64,000 nt of DNA from Methanobrevibacter smithii ATCC 35061 (GTDB lineage Archaea > Methanobacteriota > Methanobacteria > Methanobacteriales > Methanobacteriaceae). A program made the translations under genes and the position numbers. Shown piece by piece: positions 1 through 13,218 of this stretch. The stretch spans positions 1,142,501-1,206,500 of the forward strand of contig NC_009515.1 in assembly GCF_000016525.1 (NCBI RefSeq), written 5' to 3'. Positions within the stretch are counted from its first letter, which is position 1, and each line of letters begins with the position of its first letter. The notes under the pieces were generated by a model. It had not been told where the DNA came from. It saw nothing but the letters and a program-made list of their open reading frames with translations, and made no database searches.

Positions 1-426
1 TACGATTTCATCTTCTAAAAATTCAATATCATCTAAAGGGTCATGAGATCCGGCTTCTACACTTTGTCCTTCAGCATCGGTGGATCCAGAAGCATCAATA
101 ACATGTATTAAAACTTTAGCCTGCATCAAATCATCTAAAAATTGATTACCCAATCCCTTACCTTCATGAGCTCCAGGAACAAGTCCTGCAACATCTATTA
201 ATTCAACAGGCAACAATCTTTTTCCATCAATACATATGGAATTTCTAGGATTACAAGTAACATTCAATTCTTTACAAGGACATTCACTAATAACATGAGC
301 AACTGCTTTATTAGCATCAATAGTAGTAAATGGATAATTAGCCATTTCCACGCTTGAAGAAGTTGCAGAGTTAAAGAATGAAGATTTTCCAACATTTGGT
401 TTTCCAGTAACTGCAATTTGAAGCAT
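1..426 (-). CDS. ychF: YchF-type redox-regulated GTPase/ATPase, N-terminal part
   Basis: The frame opens with ATG at 424-426 and runs leftward off the window, so only about 142 residues are visible. They begin [16 protein letters not shown], a TRAFAC P-loop (GKPNVGKS), followed by a YPFTTIDAN stretch (G2-like) and [16 protein letters not shown] (G3, DxxG), as in the Obg/YchF family. A Cys-containing insert ([11 protein letters not shown]) after the G2 region resembles archaeal YchF proteins. The role in the family is a ribosome-associated P-loop NTPase. It is divergent from the metallophosphoesterase at 511, with an 84-bp AT-rich spacer between. The C-terminal TGS domain would lie outside the window, so that part cannot be confirmed. 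Confidence 0.85.
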   Translation of the reverse strand, partial: MLQIAVTGKPNVGKSSFFNSATSSSVEMANYPFTTIDANKAVAHVISECPCKELNVTCNPRNSICIDGKRLLPVELIDVAGLVPGAHEGKGLGNQFLDDLMQAKVLIHVIDASGSTDAEGQSVEAGSHDPLDDIEFLEDEIV

Positions 427-510
427 AATATCACAATAAAAATAAATAATTAATTATATATTTAAGATTTAAATTATATAAATCTAATACAAAAATATAA
501 GTGAAATAAC

Positions 511-1398
511 ATGGATGGCAATAAACCCTCTGCTCTAAAAGTTCGTCAAGGATTACAGGAATTCATGACCCAGTCAAGAGAAATGAGCTTTGGAACAGAA
601 TTTAGCAAAGAATTCTTTGATGTTGTTAATGTTGATGTTGAATTAGACAACTTAGGCCTTGCATTTAACAATTATAAAATAATCAATTTAACAGACATAC
701 ACATTGGCCAATGGTTAAATCCCGAGTATTTGGACGGAGTTGTTGAGTATGTAAACACCTTAAAACCAGATATGATAACACTGACCGGAGATTATGTTTC
801 ATATATTTTAGAAGGCTATGAAACAGATTTAAAAAAATCTTTTAAAAAATTAAAGGCTAAAGATGGAAAATTGGCTGTCTTAGGTAATCATGACCATTGG
901 CTTGGAGCTAGTGAAATGAGAGACATCCTAAAAAAAGCTGATGTTAAAGATTTAAGCAATGATGTCTACACGCTTAAAAAAACTGGAAAAAACGACAACC
1001 ATGAAAAACTGCTCAATATTGCAGGAGTAGACAGCTATACTGTTGGTGCTGATGATTTGAATAGTGTTTTAAACAAATTACCTGATCAAGGAGCTGCCAT
1101 TTTACTTGCTCATGAACCGGATTTTGCTAAAATATCCTGTGAAAGTGGAAGATTCGGACTTCAGATATCAGGACACTCCCATGGCGGACAATTTATTATT
1201 CCCGGAACCAATATAGCACCATTCAGAGGTCCAAAATCAACAAGGTACCCTGTTGGAAAGTATAAAGTTAAAAATATGATTCAATATACAAGCAGAGGCC
1301 TTGGAACAAATATGTTTTGGATGAGAATAAACTGCAAACCTGAAATAACATTATTCCACTTAAAAAGCAATGAAAAACAAAAAATAGAAATTAATTAG
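511..1398 (+). CDS. Calcineurin-like metallophosphoesterase (YkuE-like)
   Basis: A 295-residue protein with the ordered metal-binding motifs of the calcineurin-like phosphoesterase family: LTDIHIG (DxH), LTGDYV (GD), LGNHDHW (GNHD), LLAHEPDF and SGHSHGG (GHxH). The most similar general class is the YkuE/LpxG-like membrane-proximal phosphoesterases, but there is no N-terminal transmembrane segment here, and the substrate cannot be read from the sequence. It starts at ATG 511 and is followed after 6 bp by a membrane phosphodiesterase-like gene and then cbiE, so the three are probably one transcript. A TATA-like stretch lies around 471-480. Confidence 0.85.
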   Translation: MDGNKPSALKVRQGLQEFMTQSREMSFGTEFSKEFFDVVNVDVELDNLGLAFNNYKIINLTDIHIGQWLNPEYLDGVVEYVNTLKPDMITLTGDYVSYILEGYETDLKKSFKKLKAKDGKLAVLGNHDHWLGASEMRDILKKADVKDLSNDVYTLKKTGKNDNHEKLLNIAGVDSYTVGADDLNSVLNKLPDQGAAILLAHEPDFAKISCESGRFGLQISGHSHGGQFIIPGTNIAPFRGPKSTRYPVGKYKVKNMIQYTSRGLGTNMFWMRINCKPEITLFHLKSNEKQKIEIN

Positions 1399-1404
1399 AT
1401 TAAT

Positions 1405-3546
1405 ATGGAAAATACCAACTATTCAAATGTTAATAAAGCTAAAATAATCCTAACTTCAATCATAACCGGAATAATTAACATATTAATAGTCATAGCTATG
1501 CCAATGCTTAGTGCTGATTTTGTTTTAGGTCCCTGGACAAATGCAATAATCATAATTGTTTTATTAACCGTTGCAAACACGATTTTATGGCCCATTTTTA
1601 CCAAAATCCTGATGAGGTTTTTTATCATAACCTTTGGAATAGGAGCTCTTCTTTTAAACGGACTTATGTTTTATGGAGTTGCATATTACCTTCCGGAAGT
1701 TAAAATAGGAATAGGAGGAGCTTTAATTGCAACATTATTCATAAACATAGCTACAACACTTATATTCAATATAGCAAATATTGACTTCTACAATAGCTAC
1801 ATCATCAAAAAGCTTTCTAAAAAAGTTAAAAATAAAAAAAGAGCTGCCAACAAACATCCTGGATTAATAATGCTTGAAATTGACGGATTAGCTAAGGAAA
1901 TCCTAGATGAAGCCATTAAGAAAGGATATATGCCTACACTTAAAAGGTGGATTGAAAATAAAACACATACCCTAAAAGAATGGGAAACCGACCTGTCAAG
2001 TCAAACAGGCGCAAGCCAGGCAGGAATTTTACATGGAAATAACAAAGACATTATAGCTTACAGATGGGTTGAAAAAGAAAACAACAATAAGATTATAGTT
2101 TCATCTAATTTTTCCCATGCCCCACTAATTGAACAGAAAATATCTGATGGTAACGGACTTTTAAGTGATAAAGGAGCCAGCAGAGCAAACATGTTTAGTG
2201 GAGACAGTGATGATTTCATATTTACATCATCTAAAATCATAGAACTTAATAAATTATATAACAAAACATGGTACTCAGTATTTACCACATCCAATAGCTT
2301 TCAGAGAATATTTGTATTATTCTTATGGGACATTCTTAAGGAATTAAAATCCCAGATAGTCCACAAAATTAAGAATATACAGCCCAGAATGAAAAGGGGA
2401 ATTGTATATGCAACTTTAAGAGCTGGAGGAAATGTGTTTTTAAGAGAAGTTGTAACAGAAACCTTGGCCGGAGATATTCTTAATGGAGAAATAAATTCAG
2501 CCTATGCAACTTATGTAGGCTATGATGAAGTGGCTCATCACTCCGGAATACGGGATAATGATGTTTGGAGTGTTTTAAAAGAAATTGATTTGGAAATTAA
2601 TCGCCTGGAAAATGCCGAAAGTATTTCCAAAAGACCTTATGAATTTGTAATTCTTTCAGACCATGGACAGGGAAACGGAGCTACATTTAAACAAAGATAT
2701 GGAATAACTTTAGGAAACTTTGTAAGAAGATTTTTACCTGAAGATATGAAATCATTAAGGACAGATGAAGAATCAGACCACTTCAGAAATTCATATATTC
2801 CTAAAAATGAATCTATTGAAAATATAAGGGAAAAAATGGACAATATAAAAAATCATGACATTTTTGAGGAGTATGAATCCCTACAAAACATAAAAGAAAA
2901 AAGTATTGATTTTTTAAAAATCGACGAATTATACAAAAGTGAACAAATCCAGACACTCAGAAAAAAATATAGTGATAGTCTAGATTACATTAGAGGATAC
3001 GAAGCTTCACAACATACTACTAAAAAAGCATCTGACTCTGAATTGATTGTTTTAGGATCTGGAAACTTAGGTTTAATTTACTTAACACAATGGAAACATA
3101 GATTAACCTACGAAGAAATAATATCATTATTCCCTGATTTAATTCCCGGACTTGTAAAACATCCTGGAATTGGATTTATACTAGTTAATTCACTAGCTAA
3201 TGGAGGAATGGTTATTGGAAAAAATGGTATTTACTATTTGGAAAGTGATGAAATAATCGGAGAAAATCCATTAGCTGATTTTGGAAAAAATGCTTCCAAA
3301 CATCTTAAAAGACACAATACTTTTAAAAATATGCCAGATATTCTTGTAAATAGTTTCTATGACCCTGAAAGTGGAGATATCTGTGCATTTGAAGAACTGA
3401 TAGGCAGCCACGGAGGACTTGGTGGAACTCAAACTAAACCGTTTATATTATATCCTTCTGATTGGGATTGTCCTGACGAGCTTGTTGGAGCTAAATCAAT
3501 ATATGACTTATTAAAAAATGGAATGAAAAAACTAAAAGAGGAATAA
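1405..3546 (+). CDS. Membrane protein: holin-like 4-TM domain fused to alkaline-phosphatase-superfamily domain
   Basis: A 713-residue protein. Residues about 13-130 form four hydrophobic segments resembling the small 4-TM holin-like (DUF/phage_holin_4_2) domain. A basic linker (KKVKNKKRAANK) leads into a type I phosphodiesterase/nucleotide pyrophosphatase fold: EIDGL with Asp160 as first metal ligand, a candidate nucleophile Thr201 in SSQTGASQAG, GYDEVAHHSG, and ILSDHGQGNG as the distal metal site. The catalytic domain is thus anchored to the membrane, on a side that cannot be decided. The substrate is unknown; a phosphodiester of the cell envelope is plausible. It sits 6 bp after a metallophosphoesterase and 1 bp before cbiE. 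Confidence 0.75.
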   Translation: MENTNYSNVNKAKIILTSIITGIINILIVIAMPMLSADFVLGPWTNAIIIIVLLTVANTILWPIFTKILMRFFIITFGIGALLLNGLMFYGVAYYLPEVKIGIGGALIATLFINIATTLIFNIANIDFYNSYIIKKLSKKVKNKKRAANKHPGLIMLEIDGLAKEILDEAIKKGYMPTLKRWIENKTHTLKEWETDLSSQTGASQAGILHGNNKDIIAYRWVEKENNNKIIVSSNFSHAPLIEQKISDGNGLLSDKGASRANMFSGDSDDFIFTSSKIIELNKLYNKTWYSVFTTSNSFQRIFVLFLWDILKELKSQIVHKIKNIQPRMKRGIVYATLRAGGNVFLREVVTETLAGDILNGEINSAYATYVGYDEVAHHSGIRDNDVWSVLKEIDLEINRLENAESISKRPYEFVILSDHGQGNGATFKQRYGITLGNFVRRFLPEDMKSLRTDEESDHFRNSYIPKNESIENIREKMDNIKNHDIFEEYESLQNIKEKSIDFLKIDELYKSEQIQTLRKKYSDSLDYIRGYEASQHTTKKASDSELIVLGSGNLGLIYLTQWKHRLTYEEIISLFPDLIPGLVKHPGIGFILVNSLANGGMVIGKNGIYYLESDEIIGENPLADFGKNASKHLKRHNTFKNMPDILVNSFYDPESGDICAFEELIGSHGGLGGTQTKPFILYPSDWDCPDELVGAKSIYDLLKNGMKKLKEE

Positions 3547-3547
3547 A

Positions 3548-4186
3548 ATGGAAAATAAAATTTATATAATAGGAATCGGCCCAGGATCAAGTGAATATTT
3601 AACTAAAAAAGCTGTAGATACAGTAAAAACCAGCGATTATACTGTTGGAAGTATAAGAGCAATAGATTTATTTGATGATGTTAACAATAAAATTGCATTT
3701 AATGTAAAGGATTTATTAGATAAACTTGAAAAAGGAGTGGATTTAGCTATTGAAGGCAATACCGTGTCAATATTATCTACTGGAGATCCCGGATTTTCAG
3801 GTGTTTTAAATACTGTTTTAAGAATAGCTAATGAAAAAAATTTTCCTGAAGAAAAAATAGAAGTTATTCCTGGAATCAGCTCTCTTCAGCTAGCTGCTGC
3901 CCGTAACCACATTCAGTGGGACAATGCAAATGTTATGACTTTTCACGGTAGAGAAAACATAGAAGACATTTTAAAAGTCATAAATAACGGCAAAACAACA
4001 ATAGCCCTCCCGTCTAAAAAAGTCAGAGACATGGCTCAGTTTTTATTGGATAACGGTGTGGACGAACACCGTGAAGTAGTTGTCTGTGAACGTTTAAGTT
4101 ATGATGATGAAAAAATTGTCCGGTCTACATTAAAAGACATTGCAAACAGTGAATTTACTTACATGTGTATTATGGTAATATATTAG
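3548..4186 (+). CDS. cbiE: Cobalt-precorrin-7 (C5)-methyltransferase
   Basis: A 212-residue tetrapyrrole methylase. The N terminus IYIIGIGPGSSEYLT is the SAM-binding GxGxG loop of the family; LSTGDPGFSG and EVIPGISSLQLAAAR are the other conserved blocks. The size matches stand-alone archaeal CbiE, which methylates C5 of cobalt-precorrin-7 in anaerobic cobamide synthesis; methanogens need cobamides for the methyltransferase Mtr. It starts one base after the preceding stop, so it is co-transcribed with the two phosphoesterase genes, an association with no obvious pathway logic. CbiT (C15 methyltransferase/decarboxylase) is not adjacent. CbiE rather than another methylase is chosen from overall pattern and length. 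Confidence 0.8.
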   Translation: MENKIYIIGIGPGSSEYLTKKAVDTVKTSDYTVGSIRAIDLFDDVNNKIAFNVKDLLDKLEKGVDLAIEGNTVSILSTGDPGFSGVLNTVLRIANEKNFPEEKIEVIPGISSLQLAAARNHIQWDNANVMTFHGRENIEDILKVINNGKTTIALPSKKVRDMAQFLLDNGVDEHREVVVCERLSYDDEKIVRSTLKDIANSEFTYMCIMVIY

Positions 4187-4314
4187 AAATATTTACCCTT
4201 TAAATTCATTTTAAAAACCATTTACCATTTAATTTTAAAATTAAAACTTTTATAATTAGTTAATCATAGTTTATGTGTTAATTTTTTAAAAAAAGTTAAC
4301 AGTTGGTAGATACT

Positions 4315-7300
4315 ATGATTAGAAAAATAAACTTAATAAGTTTCATTTTCCTATTTATTTTTTTGATAGGCACTGTTTCTGCCACAACAATTGAAAATGA
4401 AACTCAAACAATAAACAATGATTTAGAAATCAGTGACGACGAGAACATTCAAGCAATAGATAATATAGAAACATCAAATGAAATACTTTCGACACCAAAA
4501 GCTAAAACACTAACCATAATTAATTCACCACCCGTTGAAATGTATTATAAAGACGGCAGCAAACTTATAGCAACATTGACCGACAATAATAACTATATGC
4601 ACCATCCAATAAGTAATGCCAAAGTTATAATTAATATTAATGGAGTTAACTACACCAAAATTACAGATTCAAGGGGTCAGGTTATGTTATCCCTAAATTT
4701 GGAATCTGGAGAGTATATGGCAAAAATAATATTTGAAGGCTGTGATTTTTATCATCCCTCAAGTTCAAATTCCAAAGTAACAATCAAACCTACAATAAAT
4801 GGTAATGACATTGTCAAATACCATAAAAATGATACACAGTACTATGTTGAATTTAGCGACAAAAAAGGAAACCCCATAATCAATTGCGAAATAACACTTA
4901 ACATAAACGGAGTATTTTACAAAAAAATTACAAATATGGCAGGAATAGCTAAACTAAATATAAATTTGGATCCCGGAAACTACATAATAACTTCGTACAA
5001 TCCAAAAACTAACGAACAGCGTTCCAATAACATAACTGTATTGGCGACAATTAGCTGCAACTATGACCTGGTCAAATACTACAAAAATAAAAAAACATAT
5101 TCAGTTTACCTACACAATTTAGACGGCAGCTATGCCAAATATTCAAAAGTAACCTTCAACATAAATGGAGTATTCTATACCAAAACTTCAGACAATACAG
5201 GTTATGCATTCTTAAATATTAATTTAAACCCAGGCCATTATATAATAACAGCAATGTACAACAGCTGTTTTGTTTCAAATAAAATACTTGTTAAACCTAC
5301 AATTCAGACAAATGATTTAGAAATGAATTTTAAAGACGGGAGCGCTTTTAAAACATTTGTAACAACTAATGAAGGAAAACCTGTAGGAGCTGGAGAAAAT
5401 GTTACATTTAATATAAATGGAGTATTTTACACCAAAACTACAAATTCAAACAGTATTGCATCTCTAAACATTAATTTAAACCCTGGAGAATACATAATAA
5501 CCAGCCATTACAAGAATATTCAAATTGGAAATAAAATAATTATTCACCCTGCAAATTCAACAGTCATATCTGAAAACTTAAACAGAGACTTTACCTATGA
5601 AATAGCTATTCCGAATTATGTAAATGTAACTCTTCCTAAAGTAGAAGCCAAAAATAATTATACAGTTAAACTTGGAGAAAAGGGAATTGTAAAACTGCCA
5701 AAAAAACAGATATTTGAAATCAATAACGGATTGAAAAATTATATTCTTTCAAATTATGAAACAAACGATAAAACAAGTATATTGATTAATGACAAATATG
5801 TTTTCATACCTCTTGGTGAAAATAAAATCAAAACTGGCAAAACCGCAAGAATCCAAAAAGGCAACGGCATTTTAATTTATTCCAGCGAAAATTACACCTA
5901 TATTCAATATTATAATAGTGCTGAGAGAGACATCAGTCAATTCGGAGTCACTATAGATAAAGAAGGCAAAATGGGTGAAAGAATCAATTACATTGAAAAT
6001 GGTGAAATAAGAGCAAGTGTCCTATTTAACACTATTGGATTTGATGAATATGGAATCAGATATAATTTAGCACTAGCTAATGGCTTAGATCCTGAAACTG
6101 AATTAAATTCCAATTATATAATACTTACAAATAATAAAATAAGCCCAATAAAGTTCACATCAACTAATAAAACAATAACATTAAATACAGCTAGAGAAAA
6201 AATCATCGGATACATAACCAATGAAAAAATCAACACTATATTTAAAACAAACAACAATTTAGTTGAAAAAACAGAAACCATAACTTACGGAACCCATCCT
6301 AAGTATAATGCAAACAATAACTTTGAAATAGTTCAGTCCTATGCCATTATCAACTCCAAAATTACCCCAACAGACATAGAAAACTTAGCTTTTGGACTTG
6401 ATTATTTAACTAGCTATAAATTAAAATATGTGCAGGGAATGTTTTTATCCGGACTAAATACTGCTTATTTAAGTGATTTGAATGCTGACAAATATGCTGA
6501 AAAGTTATCCCTTAACTGGCAGCGGACAAAAACAGCAGTTGTTTTAGGCGGAATTGATAATGACAAACTTTATATCCACATAGCCAATCCAAATATGGGG
6601 ATGTCTGTAATTGGAAAAAATGCAACTAAAATAACTGAATTCAACTTCATAACATCTCTACTTCTATCAAAAATAGAACAGCAGGTAATGAACCCTATTG
6701 GAATTATTTACAGCAATGACATGACCAGTTCATTTGATGAAATGATGGATGCCCTTCTAAAATCAGAAGTTAACCTCGTCAATCATGGAGATTCAATATA
6801 TGTATTTTGCAAAAATGGAAACAAATCAGTACTTATCCTAAACACAACAACAGGAATCTGCAAAACTGTTCTGGTTGATGATGATTTTGCATATAAAGGA
6901 GCTACTCAAAAAACAGACAAAGGTGAATGTACAGTCTGCATAATTCCCAAATTGTTTGAAGAAAGCTTAACTAATCAACTAAAAAACATCAGAAAATTTG
7001 TAGACAACGGAATAATCCAAATAAATAAAAATATTGATAATTTTATGAAAAATATCCACCCATCAACTATAATAGGATACAATATTGGTGTTTTATCTCT
7101 AAAAATTCTTGGAGGAGCTGTTTCAGGAATTTCAACAATTGTATTTTTCCCAGCTACCTTTGCAATAGCATTTCAATCAGTGGCCAACAAATACAGAGTG
7201 ACATTTGTTGATGAAGACGACACCCATTATTGGTACAGTCATTTTACACCAAGCAGACCAGGTTATTTTCAGGATACCAAGTTGTTTTTAATTCCTAAAG

Positions 7301-7482
7301 GAAACCAGGAAGTGGACTATGTCGAAGTACATATCAATTCGGACAATTCTTTAAACCGTAGCCAAGCGAAATATATAAGCAGTGGTAATGTAAGAAACTT
7401 AACCAAAGAAGAAACATACCAGTATTTTGATGAAGAATATTGGGATCCACTTAACACTCCTAGAAAATTAGGAAAATATTAA
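4315..7482 (+). CDS. Secreted adhesin-like protein, four Ig-like modules plus unrecognised C-terminal region
   Basis: An open frame exists from TTG 4303, but ATG 4315, preceded by GGTAGA, is the likelier start (1055 aa). A signal peptide with hydrophobic core LISFIFLFIFLIGTV ends near VSA. Residues about 65-420 are four tandem Ig-like modules, each with NINGVxYxKxT and a xPGxYIIT strand, very similar in order to the last four modules of the giant adhesin at 28951-43026. The remaining 600 residues match no family I recognise. They include a run with four cysteines (CKNGN, GICKT, GECTVC) and one hydrophobic segment near residues 918-955, with a charged tail after it. It is probably a surface protein. 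The 72-codon membrane protein follows after 11 bp. Confidence 0.75.
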   Translation: MIRKINLISFIFLFIFLIGTVSATTIENETQTINNDLEISDDENIQAIDNIETSNEILSTPKAKTLTIINSPPVEMYYKDGSKLIATLTDNNNYMHHPISNAKVIININGVNYTKITDSRGQVMLSLNLESGEYMAKIIFEGCDFYHPSSSNSKVTIKPTINGNDIVKYHKNDTQYYVEFSDKKGNPIINCEITLNINGVFYKKITNMAGIAKLNINLDPGNYIITSYNPKTNEQRSNNITVLATISCNYDLVKYYKNKKTYSVYLHNLDGSYAKYSKVTFNINGVFYTKTSDNTGYAFLNINLNPGHYIITAMYNSCFVSNKILVKPTIQTNDLEMNFKDGSAFKTFVTTNEGKPVGAGENVTFNINGVFYTKTTNSNSIASLNINLNPGEYIITSHYKNIQIGNKIIIHPANSTVISENLNRDFTYEIAIPNYVNVTLPKVEAKNNYTVKLGEKGIVKLPKKQIFEINNGLKNYILSNYETNDKTSILINDKYVFIPLGENKIKTGKTARIQKGNGILIYSSENYTYIQYYNSAERDISQFGVTIDKEGKMGERINYIENGEIRASVLFNTIGFDEYGIRYNLALANGLDPETELNSNYIILTNNKISPIKFTSTNKTITLNTAREKIIGYITNEKINTIFKTNNNLVEKTETITYGTHPKYNANNNFEIVQSYAIINSKITPTDIENLAFGLDYLTSYKLKYVQGMFLSGLNTAYLSDLNADKYAEKLSLNWQRTKTAVVLGGIDNDKLYIHIANPNMGMSVIGKNATKITEFNFITSLLLSKIEQQVMNPIGIIYSNDMTSSFDEMMDALLKSEVNLVNHGDSIYVFCKNGNKSVLILNTTTGICKTVLVDDDFAYKGATQKTDKGECTVCIIPKLFEESLTNQLKNIRKFVDNGIIQINKNIDNFMKNIHPSTIIGYNIGVLSLKILGGAVSGISTIVFFPATFAIAFQSVANKYRVTFVDEDDTHYWYSHFTPSRPGYFQDTKLFLIPKGNQEVDYVEVHINSDNSLNRSQAKYISSGNVRNLTKEETYQYFDEEYWDPLNTPRKLGKY

Positions 7483-7493
7483 ATGGTGGTGCT

Positions 7494-7712
7494 ATGGGAG
7501 ATAATTGGAAAAAAATAAAAGAAAATTTTCAAAATAAACCTGCAATATCAAAAGTGCTTTATTTTTTAACACTTGTTGTATTGGTTTTGATTATTCTTGT
7601 AGAACTTTGCGGATTACAGTTCCCAATAGATATTGGAACCCTAAACATGGTCTTTTGGGTGTTAATAGCTATATTTATCCTGGTAGAAATAGTGTATAAA
7701 TTAAAAAAATAA
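7494..7712 (+). CDS. Small two-TM membrane protein
   Basis: A 72-residue protein with a basic N terminus and two hydrophobic segments (about residues 20-42 and 50-68), ending KLKK. GGTGGTGC just upstream of ATG 7494 is a good ribosome-binding site. It lies 11 bp after the Ig-like surface protein and before a terminator hairpin, so the two are almost certainly co-transcribed. No family is recognised; a role as a membrane partner of the surface protein is inference from position only. Confidence 0.65.
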   Translation: MGDNWKKIKENFQNKPAISKVLYFLTLVVLVLIILVELCGLQFPIDIGTLNMVFWVLIAIFILVEIVYKLKK

Positions 7713-7719
7713 AAAATTT

Positions 7720-7750
7720 AAGTTAAAATGTTATATTTTAACTTTTTATT
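7720..7750. terminator. Bidirectional hairpin terminator
   Basis: A perfect 10-bp stem (AAGTTAAAAT at 7720-7729, ATTTTAACTT at 7735-7744) with a 5-nt loop, followed by a T-rich run on the + strand. It lies between two convergent genes (stops near 7712 and 7758) and can serve both. Confidence 0.6.
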
Positions 7751-7757
7751 TCTTTTT

Positions 7758-8789
<1,032 letters not shown>

Positions 8790-8910
8790 TTAATTTTAGT
8801 AACTAAAAGTAATTTTATAATTTTTTCCTATATAAACGTTTACTATCTAATATATAAGTTAAAAAAATCATAATAATTATCATTAAAAATTTTCCAAGGA
8901 GTGTAAAAGC

Positions 8911-9710
8911 ATGAACGAGCTTCCGAAATTAGATACTAAAACAACAAAAGAAAGCATAATTAAATTCATTCAAGACAAAGTATCTGAAGCTAATGCAAAA
9001 GGACTTGTTGTTGGATTAAGTGGCGGAATAGATTCAACATTAACTGCATATTTAGCTACAGAAGCTGTTGGTAAAGAAAACGTATTTGGAATTGTTATGC
9101 CATCTACAACCACCCCAACAGAAGATAAAATTCATGGAACAGACATTGCTAAAATATTAGATATTGATTATAAAGAAATGGCTATTGACAGTGTTTTAAA
9201 CGAATTTCTATATATTACACAATATAAAACAGAAAACGAACAATTAGCTATTGGAAACCTTAAAGCTAGAATTAGAATGTCCATCATATATTATTACGCA
9301 AATTCAAAAGGTTACCTTGTAAGTGGAACCGGCAATAAAAGTGAAATACTAATCGGATACTTTACAAAACACGGAGACGGAGCCTGTGATATTGAACCGA
9401 TTGGAGATTTATACAAAACTGACGTGTTTGAATTAGCCAAATATATGGGAGTTCCTGAAGAAATAATCAATAAACCGCCTCGTGCTGGTTTATGGAATAA
9501 TCAAACTGATGAAGATGAAATAGGAATGACCTATGAAAACTTAGATAAAATTCTCTACCAGTATAACGATAAAGAAACTTCAAAAGATGAAATAGCTAAA
9601 AACTTAGATATTTCAATTGATGAAATTGATATGATTATAAATAAAGTAAAAAGGAATGCTCATAAAAGCAAAGTTCCTGAAAGCCCTGAAAAGACTGTAA
9701 TGGTGATTTA

Positions 9711-9711
<1 letters not shown>
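8911..9711 (+). CDS. nadE: NAD+ synthetase
   Basis: A 266-residue NadE of the ammonia-dependent (no glutaminase domain) type. The PP-loop motif SGGIDS is at residues 37-42, with [18 protein letters not shown] and [13 protein letters not shown] as further conserved blocks. It amidates nicotinate adenine dinucleotide to NAD+. The start ATG 8911 follows AAGGAGTG. The stop codon overlaps the GTG start of leuS by one base (TAGTG), so the two are translationally coupled. Confidence 0.95.
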
Positions 9712-12566
<2,855 letters not shown>

Positions 12567-12644
12567 GGTTAAAAACCTTATTTCATTTACTTATTTTTTA
12601 AATCCGCTAAACAAAATTATATATATACTTATATAATAATAATT

Positions 12645-12935
12645 ATGAACTTCCAAAACTGCAATAAAATTGTTATTTTATTAATTGTTTTAAGTATCAT
12701 CACAATGATTTTACATATAGACTGGATGACATTTCCTATTTCACACTTTATAGAGATAATTTTAATGTTTTTAGTAGCTATTTATCTTATTTTGTGCATT
12801 AAACACCATGAAAACTCAGGAATAATCCTTAGCATAATATGTTTAGTACTACTTTGTGTGCTGCTTTATGAAAACGGACCGTATATGATTCTTCACATAG
12901 AACCTTTCAATATACCTTTAACATTTCCTCTTTAA
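12645..12935 (+). CDS. Small hydrophobic membrane protein
   Basis: A 96-residue protein with three predicted membrane segments (about residues 9-28, 32-52 and 59-77) and a short polar tail rich in proline. No family is recognised. A TATA-like run (TATATATACTTATATAA) lies 20-30 bp before ATG 12645 with no Shine-Dalgarno sequence, so it may be read from a leaderless transcript. It is an isolated gene between leuS and decayed sequence. Confidence 0.5.
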   Translation: MNFQNCNKIVILLIVLSIITMILHIDWMTFPISHFIEIILMFLVAIYLILCIKHHENSGIILSIICLVLLCVLLYENGPYMILHIEPFNIPLTFPL

Positions 12936-12980
12936 TTAAATAACTTTTTGATAAATTTAAATACAACCATCACCATAACT

Positions 12981-13020
12981 CCTATTAAAAAATAGTTATT
13001 ATTTTAAAATTTTTAATAGG
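12981..13020. repeat. 11-bp inverted repeat (hairpin)
   Basis: CCTATTAAAAA at 12981-12991 and TTTTTAATAGG at 13010-13020 are exact inverted copies with an 18-nt AT-rich spacer. The right arm ends in AATAGG-AGAG, the apparent ribosome-binding site of the broken gene that follows. It may be a terminator for the gene at 12645 or a leader element of the broken gene. Confidence 0.5.
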
Positions 13021-13031
13021 AGAGATGAAAA

Positions 13032-13126
13032 TTGAATAAAAAATATAAACTAGCTATATCAGTTTACTAATTTTTCTTTTTGCTCTAACAATCAATTCAG
13101 ATAGTGCAAAGAAATCATATTATTAA
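13032..13126 (+). pseudogene. Frameshifted remnant of a small secreted peptide gene
   Basis: A GGAGAG ribosome-binding site precedes TTG 13032. That frame reads MNKKYKLAISVY and stops at 13068-13070. Shifting by one base near 13062-13064 continues the hydrophobic core as LLIFLFALTINSDSAKKS and stops at 13124-13126. Together these look like a basic start plus signal-peptide core, broken by one indel, with nothing coding after it. I see no other gene in 12936-13218. The alternative is chance hydrophobicity in AT-rich DNA. Confidence 0.35.
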
Positions 13127-13218
13127 TCATTCAAACTGTTATTAACCTAAAATAAATGATACCATATGACGGTTTTAGAAAAAGATTAATTAAAGAGTTC
13201 AATTACCCTTTAATATTT

